Assembly: GCA_965365465.1 (NCBI GenBank)
Contig: CBDUBU010000019.1
Span: 1 to 26,125, forward strand
Direction of reading: 5' to 3'
DNA: 26,125 bases
DNA from: CBDUBU01 sp965365465
GTDB taxonomy: Bacteria; Bacteroidota; Rhodothermia; Rhodothermales; DASSAV01
Shown: in pieces, positions 7,531-15,535 of the stretch
How the letters are laid out: every line of letters starts with the position of its first letter
How positions within the stretch are numbered: the first letter of the stretch is position 1
Position numbers and translations under genes: made by a program
The notes under the pieces: model-generated
What the model was told of the DNA's origin: nothing
Seen by the model: only the letters and a program-made list of their open reading frames with translations
Database searches by the model: none

Positions 7531-9441
7531 ATGAGCAAAATCATTGGAATTGACCTGGGCACGACGAACTCCGTTGTGGCAGTTATGGAGGGTTCGGAAC
7601 CTGTTGTGATCCCCAATCCGGAAGGCGCCCGCACAACGCCCTCGGTAGTGGCTTACAAGAAGGACGGCGAACGCCTAGTGGGGGCGCCTGCCAAACGCCA
7701 GGCGATCACCAATCCCAACAATACGATTTTTTCTATTAAACGCTTCATGGGCCGCAAGTTCAATGAGGTGCAACAGGAGATCAAGACGATTCCCTACGAA
7801 GTGGTGCATGGCGACGGAGAGACGGCTCGCGTCCGGGTAAACGACCGGGTGTACACGCCTCAGGAGATTTCTGCCATGATTCTTCAGAAGCTGAAGCATA
7901 CTGCCGAAGAGTACCTGGGCGAGAAGGTGACGGAGGCAGTCATTACCGTGCCGGCATACTTCAACGACGCGCAGCGCAAGGCTACCAAAGAGGCAGGAGA
8001 AATTGCCGGGCTGAAAGTTCGCCGCATCATCAATGAGCCTACGGCGGCGGCTCTTGCCTACGGCCTTGACAAACAGGGTAAGGATGAAATCATTGCCGTG
8101 TACGACCTGGGAGGCGGCACCTATGACATTTCCATCCTTGAACTTGGCGAGGGGGTCTTCGAGGTAAAATCCACAAACGGTGACACCCATCTCGGAGGCG
8201 ATGACTTCGACCAGCGCTTGATTGACTACCTTGCAGATGAATTCCAGAAGCAGGAAGGGGTAAATCTCCGTAATGACCCAATGGCGCTGCAGCGCTTGAA
8301 GGAGGCAGCCGAGAAGGCAAAGATCGAGCTTTCCAGCGCCACGCAGACTACTATCAATCTGCCGTTCATTACTGCGACGCAGGATGGCCCAAAGCACCTT
8401 GTCATTGATGTCACCCGCTCCAAGTTCGAGCAGTTGATTCACGACATGGTGGAAGGCACGATTCCACCGATGGAGAAAGCGCTGAAAGATGCAGGGCTGA
8501 ATAAATCGGATATCGACGAGGTGATCCTTGTCGGCGGCTCGACCCGCGTTCCGCTCGTTCTGCAAACCGTCGAACAGTTCTTCGGCAAGAAGGCGAATAA
8601 ATCGGTTAATCCGGACGAAGTCGTTGCGATTGGCGCAGCCATCCAGGGCGGCGTGCTGTCCGGCGATGTAACCGACGTGCTGCTGCTGGACGTAACCCCG
8701 CTCAACCTCGGCATCGAAACGCTGGGCGGCGTCACGACGACGCTGATTCCTGCCAACACGACGATCCCGACGCGGAAGAGCGAGGTCTTCTCGACGGCAT
8801 CGGACAACCAGCCCTCGGTCGAGATTCATGTATTGCAGGGGGACCGCACAATGGCTGTCGATAACCGGACCATCGGTAAATTCCATCTTGACGGCATCCC
8901 GCCTGCGCCCAGAGGAATGCCGCAGGTTGAAGTTACCTTTGATATCGATGCAAACGGAATCCTCAGTGTCTCAGCCAAAGACAAAGCAACCGGCAAGGAA
9001 CAGTCGATCCGGATCGAAGCTTCCAGCGGCCTTTCAGAGGCAGAGATCGAGAAGATGCGCACCGATGCCCGTCAGCACGCCGCAGAGGACAAGAAGCGGA
9101 AGGAGGAAACGGATAAAGTCAATGCGGCCGACTCGCTGATTTTCTCTTCGGAGAAGAACCTGAAAGACTTCGGAGACAAACTACCGGCTGAGAAGCGCGC
9201 CAAGATTGAAGCTGCCCTTGAACGCCTGAAGCAGTCTCACAAGGAACGCAACGTCGTAGAGATTGACTCTGCCATGCAGCAGCTGAACCAGGCGTGGAAT
9301 GATGCCAGCCAGGATCTCTATCAGGCGCAGCAAGCAGCCCAGTCGCAGGGCGCGGACGGCGCCCCGCACACCGAACCGGATACCGACGAGGTTCGCGATG
9401 TGGATTATGAGGTGGTAGACGAGGACGAAGACAAGAAGTAG
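7531..9441 (+). CDS. dnaK: Molecular chaperone DnaK (Hsp70)
   Basis: DnaK binds exposed hydrophobic stretches of proteins in an ATP-driven cycle with DnaJ and GrpE. The 636-residue product has the usual length. Its ATPase domain begins KIIGIDLGTTNSVVAVMEG, with Lys70 in FSIKRFMG and the phosphate loop VYDLGGGTYDIS. The interdomain linker is VLLLDVTPLNLGIET, followed by the substrate-binding beta domain and the helical lid, and it ends in an acidic tail (VDYEVVDEDEDKK). grpE and dnaJ are not adjacent, so dnaK appears to stand alone, with a strong terminator 41 bases after the stop. A long open frame on the opposite strand (7675-8886) is a coding shadow. Confidence 0.99.
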   Translation: MSKIIGIDLGTTNSVVAVMEGSEPVVIPNPEGARTTPSVVAYKKDGERLVGAPAKRQAITNPNNTIFSIKRFMGRKFNEVQQEIKTIPYEVVHGDGETARVRVNDRVYTPQEISAMILQKLKHTAEEYLGEKVTEAVITVPAYFNDAQRKATKEAGEIAGLKVRRIINEPTAAALAYGLDKQGKDEIIAVYDLGGGTYDISILELGEGVFEVKSTNGDTHLGGDDFDQRLIDYLADEFQKQEGVNLRNDPMALQRLKEAAEKAKIELSSATQTTINLPFITATQDGPKHLVIDVTRSKFEQLIHDMVEGTIPPMEKALKDAGLNKSDIDEVILVGGSTRVPLVLQTVEQFFGKKANKSVNPDEVVAIGAAIQGGVLSGDVTDVLLLDVTPLNLGIETLGGVTTTLIPANTTIPTRKSEVFSTASDNQPSVEIHVLQGDRTMAVDNRTIGKFHLDGIPPAPRGMPQVEVTFDIDANGILSVSAKDKATGKEQSIRIEASSGLSEAEIEKMRTDARQHAAEDKKRKEETDKVNAADSLIFSSEKNLKDFGDKLPAEKRAKIEAALERLKQSHKERNVVEIDSAMQQLNQAWNDASQDLYQAQQAAQSQGADGAPHTEPDTDEVRDVDYEVVDEDEDKK

Positions 9442-9481
9442 TCTCTTTCCAGGAGGTTTTTTCTCGCCTCTGGTTTTGGAC

Positions 9482-9517
9482 AGGGCGCGTTGGGCAATAC
9501 CTCAACGCGCCCTTTTT
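9482..9517 (+). terminator. Rho-independent terminator of dnaK
   Basis: AGGGCGCGTTG (9482-9492) pairs perfectly with CAACGCGCCCT (9503-9513) around a 10-base loop, followed directly by a T-run through 9517. This is a classic intrinsic terminator for the plus strand. On the minus strand no T-run follows, so it would not stop tatD transcription in the same way. Confidence 0.92.
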
Positions 9518-9543
9518 GTATCCTTTCATTCCGCCGCTATGCT

Positions 9544-10326
9544 TCAGCGTGGAAGCTTGAACAAACGTATTGCATTGTCTGTCGTTATGCGTTCAACTTC
9601 CTCCACCGTGATTCCTTTTACTTCAGCGAGCTTCTCAGCCACCAGCTTCACATAAGCCGGTTCATTCCGTTTCCCCCGATGAGGAACAGGCGCAAGGAAA
9701 GGCGCATCCGTCTCCAGCACAACACGGTCCATTGCCACCCCGCGAACAGCCTCCGAAACGCCGCTGTTTTTGAAGGTAAGCGTCCCTCCTAAGCCTACGA
9801 AAAAGCCCAGCGCAATGACCTCTTCTGCAAAAGAGGCAGGCCCACCGAAACAGTGAAATATCCCTCGAATACGCTCAGGATCTGAGGATGCCTGCTTCTC
9901 TTCTTGAAGGATACGGACGAGGTCCTGCGATGCCTCACGGTTGTGCAGGATAAGCGGTAAGTCCCTATCCGCAGCGAGTTGGATATGGCGTTTGAGAAAG
10001 TCGTGTTGCCGCTCGTCGAAGGATCTGTCCCAGTAATAATCCAGCCCACTCTCCCCTACTGCCACCACCTTTGGGTGTTCGCAGAACGCTGAAACGATGC
10101 GGAAGTCCTCGTCGGTTGCCTCTTTCGTCTCGGATGGGTGCAAAGCAGCCATCACGAACAAGCCTTGATGTTTCTCAGCAAGTGCGAGGGCCTTACGGAT
10201 CGAGTTTACATCAATAGCCGGCATAAGGATGGCGCCGACTCCTGCATCGCGGGCGCGAGCCAGCATGGCTTCCCTGTCGTTGTCGAAACGATCCAGATAA
10301 ATATGGGCGTGCGTGTCTATCAGCAT
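9544..10326 (-). CDS. tatD: TatD family metal-dependent deoxyribonuclease
   Basis: TatD proteins are cytoplasmic metal-dependent hydrolases with DNase activity, tied to DNA repair or turnover. The 260-residue product has the family metal ligands: DTHAH at 4-8, Glu92 in VAVGESGLDYYW, His in LPLILHNREA, His in GIFHCFGG, and Asp in LETDAPFLAP followed by HRGKRNEP. The length and TIM-barrel pattern are normal. The ATG at 10326 gives the standard MLIDTHAH start. It converges on dnaK and diverges from the sensor kinase gene. A YcfH/TatD-type annotation is secure; the exact in vivo substrate is not known for most members. Confidence 0.96.
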   Translation of the reverse strand: MLIDTHAHIYLDRFDNDREAMLARARDAGVGAILMPAIDVNSIRKALALAEKHQGLFVMAALHPSETKEATDEDFRIVSAFCEHPKVVAVGESGLDYYWDRSFDERQHDFLKRHIQLAADRDLPLILHNREASQDLVRILQEEKQASSDPERIRGIFHCFGGPASFAEEVIALGFFVGLGGTLTFKNSGVSEAVRGVAMDRVVLETDAPFLAPVPHRGKRNEPAYVKLVAEKLAEVKGITVEEVERITTDNAIRLFKLPR

Positions 10327-10542
10327 GAGGCGCTTAAAACAATGTTTACAATGGTTTTCAATCAGATTACTTTACAGACAGCTTAGAACCTGTACGAGCG
10401 CAACAGTTCACGCGAACATCTGAACCATTCGCAAAGGCAATTCGTCTCCTCATCCGCAACGAATTGACATACTGCCCGTTTCGTAGTAGCTACCTTCCGA
10501 GACCCCAACATATGCATAAATGAAGAAGGCGAACGTAAGAAC
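10327..10542 (+). promoter_or_regulatory. Divergent tatD / sensor-kinase promoter region
   Basis: These 216 bases lie between divergently read tatD and the histidine kinase gene. A perfect TTGACA occurs at 10464-10469, with TAGCTA 17 bases later at 10487-10492. This is a possible -35/-10 pair for the kinase operon, although the -10 is poor and Bacteroidota often use a different consensus. A purine-rich GAAGAAGGCGAA stretch precedes the kinase start. I see no gene here. Confidence 0.35.
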
Positions 10543-13080
10543 TTGAAGCAGCGCATCCACATAGTACGCCTTCTGATCTACCTCGCTCCGCTGACAGCCC
10601 TCATTCCGGTGGCTCAGGTCATAGTGGACTGGATGGAAGTGTCCCGCATGATCGAAAGCCCCGGCGTTGAGGTTCCGGTGAGGGGGTACGACTGGATTAC
10701 CTGGCAGGAGGAAAACGGTCTGATTAGCGCCTCCCATGTGTTTCCGCGCAGCCCGGCAGCGCGAGCAGGTATTCAGAAAGGAGATGTTTTTTTTCAGTTG
10801 AACTACCAGCAGTACTTCAACGCTGAAGACCTCATGCACGCCATTGCAGGGGTCTCTCCAGGGGATGGCTACGTGTATTCGCTGATCCGTGAGGGCCAGG
10901 CGCTCGATGTTTACGTACCGGCTACTCGCTATCCTGTTTTTCTGTATCCGCTCTCTGGAACACTCTGGCAATTCTCTGTGTGGGGCTTTATGCTCGGCGC
11001 TTTTTTTCACCTGCTAGGACTCTTTATCGTTGGGCCTCTTGCAGTTCGGAGCCGGCACGCGAGATTCTCCTTGCTGCTGATCGTCGTTTCATCATTCTGG
11101 ATGTTCGGCAACTTGCTGCGACTCTTGATGGTCGAGGTCATAGGGCCGCCAGCGACCGGAGGCGGTTATGACCATCTGTTCCAGGCGCTAACGCTGGCGG
11201 GCCTGGCAGGCCTGATTGGTTTTCCAGCCCTTCTTCTTCACAAAGTGCTCGCTGATACACGCTTCTTCCAGCAAAGCTCCTCGGCGCTGTACTATCTCCC
11301 TATCTACCTGCCTCCGTGCGTCCTGGGTCTGGCTGCCATATTGACTACAACAGTCGGCAGCATTGGACCGCTCACTCAGAACGGACTGATCGCTCCTCTT
11401 CTTTTCTACGCAAGCTGCTATATCGGCGTTGCAGCCTCACTGGTGCTGATGCTCTACTTGCTCAAGCCATCGCAGGCAGAGGAAGTGGTGGGAGGCTGGA
11501 ACAGGGTAGGGAGCATTACCACCCTGGTTCTTGCGCTTTTCGCTGCATTTGCCGTACTGGGCATCGTACCTGTCTTGGGAAACGTAAGCGACACCATGGC
11601 AGGCTGGCTTATTGTCGCTGGACAGCTTCTCTCCATAGGCCCCGTGATCCTCGTCACGCTCGCAACGCTCAAGCACGGCAAATTCAACCAGGTAGTCAGT
11701 CGTGGGCTTACCTACCTAACAGTCCTGGGACTCATCTTTTTTTGCTTCGTAGCTGGTCTGAGCATCATTGACCCCTATCTGGAACGCATGGGGGCTTCCC
11801 GGAATGTGGTGGCAGGAGCCTACGTTGTGTTGCTGCTGCTGATCTTCGAGCGCCTGGCCCGGCGGATGCGTCTCTATGCTGCGGGTTTCTTCGCCACAGA
11901 CCAGCAGCAAACCCGCAAGGCTCTTGCAAACTTCCAGGAAAAGTTACACACCCTGGTTGATTATGATTCCCTGGCGCGTCATACGGCGCAGGCCATCGGC
12001 CTCGCCTTTCGAACGCGAAGCGCAAGCGTGTTTCTGCGCCCGTCCCGCCACGATAAAACGTGGGTATCCAGCGCTTTCCACCCTGAACCGCCCTACCTGA
12101 CAGAACGCGCGCTCTCCAGAATATGGCCTTACATTCAGAATGAGCCGCATATCTGGTCGCTGAACGCAGAGATCAATGAAAGCAATCTGCCGGAAGATGT
12201 TCAGGTGCTCCTTCAGGAGCGCGGGGCGGCCCTCGCCATTCCGGTGATCGGCAATGACGGACCTACCGGGCTTCTCATTCCAGGCCCCAAGCGGTCACGA
12301 CGCGCCGTGTTCAATCTCGAAGACCTTGACTTGCTGCGCTCTCTCAGCAGCCAACTGGCGCTCGCTATGGAACGCATCCATCTCATTGAGCGGGAAAAGG
12401 CGCTGGCTCGTGAAAGCGCAGAGGCGCAACTCGTCGCACTGCGTGCGCAGATCAATCCGCACTTTCTGTTTAACGCTCTCAACACGATCATATCCTTTAT
12501 CGAGGAACGCCCCGAAGAAGCAGAGGAAGCCGTTGAGCATCTTGCTGCCATCTTCCGGCATATCTTGCAGACCGGCAGCAATGCCTTTGTCTCACTGGAA
12601 GAAGAACTGGCGCTCGTTTCTCACTACCTGAGCATTGAGCAGGCGCGGTTTGGTCCGAGTTTGCGGGTTGAACAGACGCTGGAACCGGACATCCGCTCAT
12701 ACCCGGTGCCTGCTTTTGCCGTGCAAACACTGGTGGAGAATGCCGTAAAGCATGGACTCGAAAAGCAGCGGGGCGGCGGGCGGCTCCAGATCTGTTGTCG
12801 CAGAATCGGAATGGAAAGCATGATTGAGATTAAGATCCAGGATTCAGGCATCGGAATACCCGCGCTCTTTGGAGCAGGTCAGTCCGAAGCAGCAAACCGC
12901 GACTTTTTTGGGATCGGCCTGCGAAACGTTTCGATGCGACTGGAACAGCTTTACGGCAGGAATGACCTCCTTATCATCCACAGTACTCCTGAAACAGGAA
13001 CGACAGTGCGCCTCTTGCTTCCCGAACAGGATGACAGTCGACCGCTGAAATACGCTACAGATATGATGGGGAGCGTATAG
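10543..13080 (+). CDS. Membrane sensor histidine kinase: PDZ, about ten TM helices, GAF, LytS-type kinase
   Basis: The 845-residue product is a LytS/YesM-type sensor kinase with an unusual input half. After one membrane helix (about 8-30) there is a PDZ domain (about 45-125), seen from HVFPRSPAARAGIQKGDVFF and the following DLMHAIAGVSPGDGYVYSLI. About nine more membrane helices follow (142-437), then a GAF-like domain (about 460-615). The kinase core has QINPHFLFNALNTI with phospho-acceptor His640, the N box VENAVKHGL (Asn733) and the ATP-binding glycine motifs DSGIGIP (767) and GIGLRNVSMRL (790). Topology places the PDZ domain outside the cytoplasm. The only start giving the full first helix is TTG at 10543; no in-frame ATG lies between it and the upstream stop at 10465. 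The partner regulator follows after 72 bases. The signal is unknown. Confidence 0.9.
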   Translation: MKQRIHIVRLLIYLAPLTALIPVAQVIVDWMEVSRMIESPGVEVPVRGYDWITWQEENGLISASHVFPRSPAARAGIQKGDVFFQLNYQQYFNAEDLMHAIAGVSPGDGYVYSLIREGQALDVYVPATRYPVFLYPLSGTLWQFSVWGFMLGAFFHLLGLFIVGPLAVRSRHARFSLLLIVVSSFWMFGNLLRLLMVEVIGPPATGGGYDHLFQALTLAGLAGLIGFPALLLHKVLADTRFFQQSSSALYYLPIYLPPCVLGLAAILTTTVGSIGPLTQNGLIAPLLFYASCYIGVAASLVLMLYLLKPSQAEEVVGGWNRVGSITTLVLALFAAFAVLGIVPVLGNVSDTMAGWLIVAGQLLSIGPVILVTLATLKHGKFNQVVSRGLTYLTVLGLIFFCFVAGLSIIDPYLERMGASRNVVAGAYVVLLLLIFERLARRMRLYAAGFFATDQQQTRKALANFQEKLHTLVDYDSLARHTAQAIGLAFRTRSASVFLRPSRHDKTWVSSAFHPEPPYLTERALSRIWPYIQNEPHIWSLNAEINESNLPEDVQVLLQERGAALAIPVIGNDGPTGLLIPGPKRSRRAVFNLEDLDLLRSLSSQLALAMERIHLIEREKALARESAEAQLVALRAQINPHFLFNALNTIISFIEERPEEAEEAVEHLAAIFRHILQTGSNAFVSLEEELALVSHYLSIEQARFGPSLRVEQTLEPDIRSYPVPAFAVQTLVENAVKHGLEKQRGGGRLQICCRRIGMESMIEIKIQDSGIGIPALFGAGQSEAANRDFFGIGLRNVSMRLEQLYGRNDLLIIHSTPETGTTVRLLLPEQDDSRPLKYATDMMGSV

Positions 13081-13096
13081 AAAGAGCCACAAGAGG

Positions 13097-13124
13097 CTGT
13101 GTGTATTCACCGGAAAACACACAG
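13097..13124 (+). other. Intercistronic hairpin between kinase and response regulator
   Basis: CTGTGTGT (13097-13104) and ACACACAG (13117-13124) form a perfect 8-bp stem with a 12-base loop in the 72-base gap between the two genes. There is no T-run after it, so it is unlikely to be a full terminator; it may process or stabilise the mRNA or tune the kinase-to-regulator ratio. Confidence 0.45.
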
Positions 13125-13152
13125 TATCCATGCAAGCAGAAACACTAATCGT

Positions 13153-13989
13153 ATGCTCAGAGCATTGATCGTTGACGATGAAGCGCCCGCCCGGAAGCGG
13201 CTGTTGCGGCTCTTGCGTCCTTTGGAGACGGCTCACCGTCTGGAAGTGCTGGGAGAAGCCGCAGACGGGGTTGATGCACTCGAACAGATCAACAGAAAGT
13301 CCATTGACCTGTTGTTTCTCGACATTCAGATGCCGGAAATGAACGGCTTTGACGTTCTTGAACGGCTGCCCCCCGAAGATCGTCCCGGGGTTATTTTCAC
13401 GACTGCCTATGACGATTATGCGCTGCGTGCGTTTAACGCCAATGTCATTGATTACCTGCTAAAGCCGATCTCGACGGAACGACTCGAACAAGCCGTCGTG
13501 CGCGCCGAGGGCGCAAGAAGGACACCGCAAGCGCGTCGGCTTGACGACGACCGCATTGCCAGGCTGCTCGATTGGATTGATGCGCAGGCAGAACCAGTTG
13601 GCGCTGCCGCTCCTGTGCGTGAGCAGGATTACATGCGGCAGATATCCATACCCTACCGCGACCGAATCCTCCTGATTCCGGTTATGCGACTGGTTTCTGC
13701 CGAAGTCAGTGAGGGCATCACAAGGCTTCACGTGCTGGATGACCAGGCCGGGCCTCCGAAGTCCAGGCTGCGGCAACACATTGTCAATTATACCCTCGAT
13801 CAACTGGAAGCCAGCCTCAATCCCGACGCTTTTCTCCGTGTTCACCGCTCTGCCATCATACAACTCGATCATATCCAGGAACTGATCCCCTGGTTCAGCG
13901 GACGCTACAAACTGGTGATGAGCGGAGAACACGAAGTGATTGCCAGCCGGGAGCGCTCGAAGCTGCTGAAAGACAGGTTGCTGCTATGA
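13153..13989 (+). CDS. LytTR-type response regulator
   Basis: The 278-residue product has a receiver domain (MLRALIVDDEAPARKRLL, phospho-acceptor Asp57 in LLFLDIQMPEMNG, TTAYDDYALRAF, conserved Lys in DYLLKPIS) joined by a charged linker to a C-terminal LytTR DNA-binding domain (about 155-275, with FLRVHRSAIIQLDHIQEL and the ending VIASRERSKLLKDRLL). It should be phosphorylated by the kinase just upstream and bind paired direct-repeat sites in promoters. I chose ATG 13153 because receiver domains start at this point. A GTG at 13099 would add 18 unrelated residues and lies within the intercistronic hairpin. The next gene is a SpoIID-type wall protein, a plausible but unproven target. Confidence 0.95.
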   Translation: MLRALIVDDEAPARKRLLRLLRPLETAHRLEVLGEAADGVDALEQINRKSIDLLFLDIQMPEMNGFDVLERLPPEDRPGVIFTTAYDDYALRAFNANVIDYLLKPISTERLEQAVVRAEGARRTPQARRLDDDRIARLLDWIDAQAEPVGAAAPVREQDYMRQISIPYRDRILLIPVMRLVSAEVSEGITRLHVLDDQAGPPKSRLRQHIVNYTLDQLEASLNPDAFLRVHRSAIIQLDHIQELIPWFSGRYKLVMSGEHEVIASRERSKLLKDRLLL

Positions 13990-14095
13990 CCTTCTGCCTT
14001 TCCTTCATACTGGCAGATCTCCTGTTCAGAGCCTATACTCTATCACCGGCAAGTTCCGTAGCGCTGCAGCCTCTAGCTTACAGACGGTTGAACAA

Positions 14096-15466
14096 ATGCA
14101 TTTTTCTCCTGGCTTGTCCCACCGGATCATATTTCTATGCCTGTTCTTTCTGGGACATGGCCTCTGCCTTGCTTCCGGCGATACGCTCCGAATTCGTGTT
14201 CTTGAAACGCATGACCCACATACCCTGCGTGCGCGCTGCGACGGCTGCCGGGTACAGATCTTCTCCGGAGACTTCCCGAATCCCATTGGCGCCCTCAAGC
14301 CTGGAGAAATGATCACGATCTCTAGGATCGGAGACGAGGTCCATGCCTCCTTGCTCGAAGGCAGCCTTCACGCACTTTCCCTACGGCTCGTTCCTGAAGA
14401 GGGACATGTAATTGCCATCGAAATTGACGGCAAGCCGCTTCCCAGACCGAGAAGCTACACTGGCTCCCTGTTCGTAGCGCCTGAAGCAGCTTCCACGTCT
14501 GTGCTCCGATTGATTAATGAGGTGGATCTGGAAACCTACGTTGCGAGCGTGCTGCCAAAAGAGTATGGTTTTGACGATCTGGAAGGAACGAAGGCAATGG
14601 CAGTGGTAATAAGGACGTACGCGCTTCGCTCATCAGGCAAGTTCGGCAGTGATTACGACCATGTGGACCATATCTCTTCGCAGGTTTACGAAGGCGCTTC
14701 CGCGATAACCGATATTTCGAGACGGGCTGCCCGCGAAACACAGGGGGAAATCCTGACCTATAAAGGCAATCTCATCGAAGCCGTTCATTTCGCATCGAGC
14801 GGGGGTCATACTGCCGATAATGAAACGGTATGGGAATCAGGACCGCTCCCGTACCTGCGTGGCAAACCCGATCCCTACGACGCTTCTCCTTATGAGCACT
14901 GGGAGTCTGTGATTTCCCGGACAAAACTTCTGAACGTCCTATCCGACGCCTACAGGTTTAAGGCAATTGCTTTCGAGGTTGGCAGCAGAGGCAAGGATGG
15001 GCGTGTATCTGCGGTAAGTCTGGTTGGCGCCGGAGGGAGCCGGAAAACCGTACAGTCCAATGCATTCCGGTTGCTTATGAATCGGCATTTCGGGGTGGAG
15101 GGGCTTCGCAGCACCAACTTTACCATGCGCCGGGAGGGGGATGCGTATGTTTTCACGGGCCGGGGATTCGGGCACGGCGTAGGACTCAACCAGTGGGGGG
15201 CGCATGAAATGGCCCGGCAGGGTTACGCCTACTACGACATCCTGAACTATTACTATTCAGATGTTACAGTTCAAAGCATGAGGCCAGGGGACCGAACCCG
15301 TAGACCTTTGGAAAACGCCGGAACGCCAACGCCGGTGAGGAGCACTGCTTCAGCATCCACCCCGGAAGCGAAGGCAGGCGCGCGATCGACTTCGCCTGTC
15401 CCGAAACAAGAACCTGAAGATGTCAAAAAACGAAACACCAACCCTCCACCCAGAACTGGTTGGTAA
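14096..15466 (+). CDS. Exported SpoIID/LytB-domain protein (peptidoglycan-acting)
   Basis: SpoIID-domain proteins cleave denuded peptidoglycan glycan strands or stimulate amidases. The 456-residue product has a signal peptide (IIFLCLFFLGHGLCLASG), a beta-rich N-terminal region and the SpoIID domain at about 135-400. Its signatures are DLETYVASVLPKEYG, with Glu156 at the position of the catalytic glutamate of B. subtilis SpoIID, KAMAVVIRTYAL, HFASSGGHTADN and GRGFGHGVGLNQWGAHEMA. A 45-residue Pro/Thr/Ser/Lys-rich tail ends it, possibly a flexible linker or wall-contact segment. In bacteria that do not sporulate, such proteins are thought to act in wall remodelling. It lies 106 bases after the LytTR gene with no strong ribosome site. 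The TonB receptor gene starts 69 bases later. Confidence 0.9.
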   Translation: MHFSPGLSHRIIFLCLFFLGHGLCLASGDTLRIRVLETHDPHTLRARCDGCRVQIFSGDFPNPIGALKPGEMITISRIGDEVHASLLEGSLHALSLRLVPEEGHVIAIEIDGKPLPRPRSYTGSLFVAPEAASTSVLRLINEVDLETYVASVLPKEYGFDDLEGTKAMAVVIRTYALRSSGKFGSDYDHVDHISSQVYEGASAITDISRRAARETQGEILTYKGNLIEAVHFASSGGHTADNETVWESGPLPYLRGKPDPYDASPYEHWESVISRTKLLNVLSDAYRFKAIAFEVGSRGKDGRVSAVSLVGAGGSRKTVQSNAFRLLMNRHFGVEGLRSTNFTMRREGDAYVFTGRGFGHGVGLNQWGAHEMARQGYAYYDILNYYYSDVTVQSMRPGDRTRRPLENAGTPTPVRSTASASTPEAKAGARSTSPVPKQEPEDVKKRNTNPPPRTGW

Positions 15467-15535
15467 TTGCTGAAGCATTCGCTGAACTTCCTGCGCCTCT
15501 CCAGATATCCCCGGAATCCTTTTCTCTATATCCCT

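Noticed and set aside
7675..8886. Long open frame (about 400 codons) on the minus strand inside dnaK
   Set aside because: It lies wholly within the conserved dnaK gene, matches no family I recognise, and long antisense frames are common opposite strongly biased genes.
13986..14312. 108-codon frame whose ATG overlaps the LytTR stop (ATGA)
   Set aside because: The overlap looks like translational coupling, but the frame runs out of phase into the clear SpoIID gene and the peptide resembles nothing.
15467..15535. TTG start for the TonB receptor immediately after the SpoIID stop
   Set aside because: It would put 23 extra residues in front of a clear signal peptide starting at ATG 15536.
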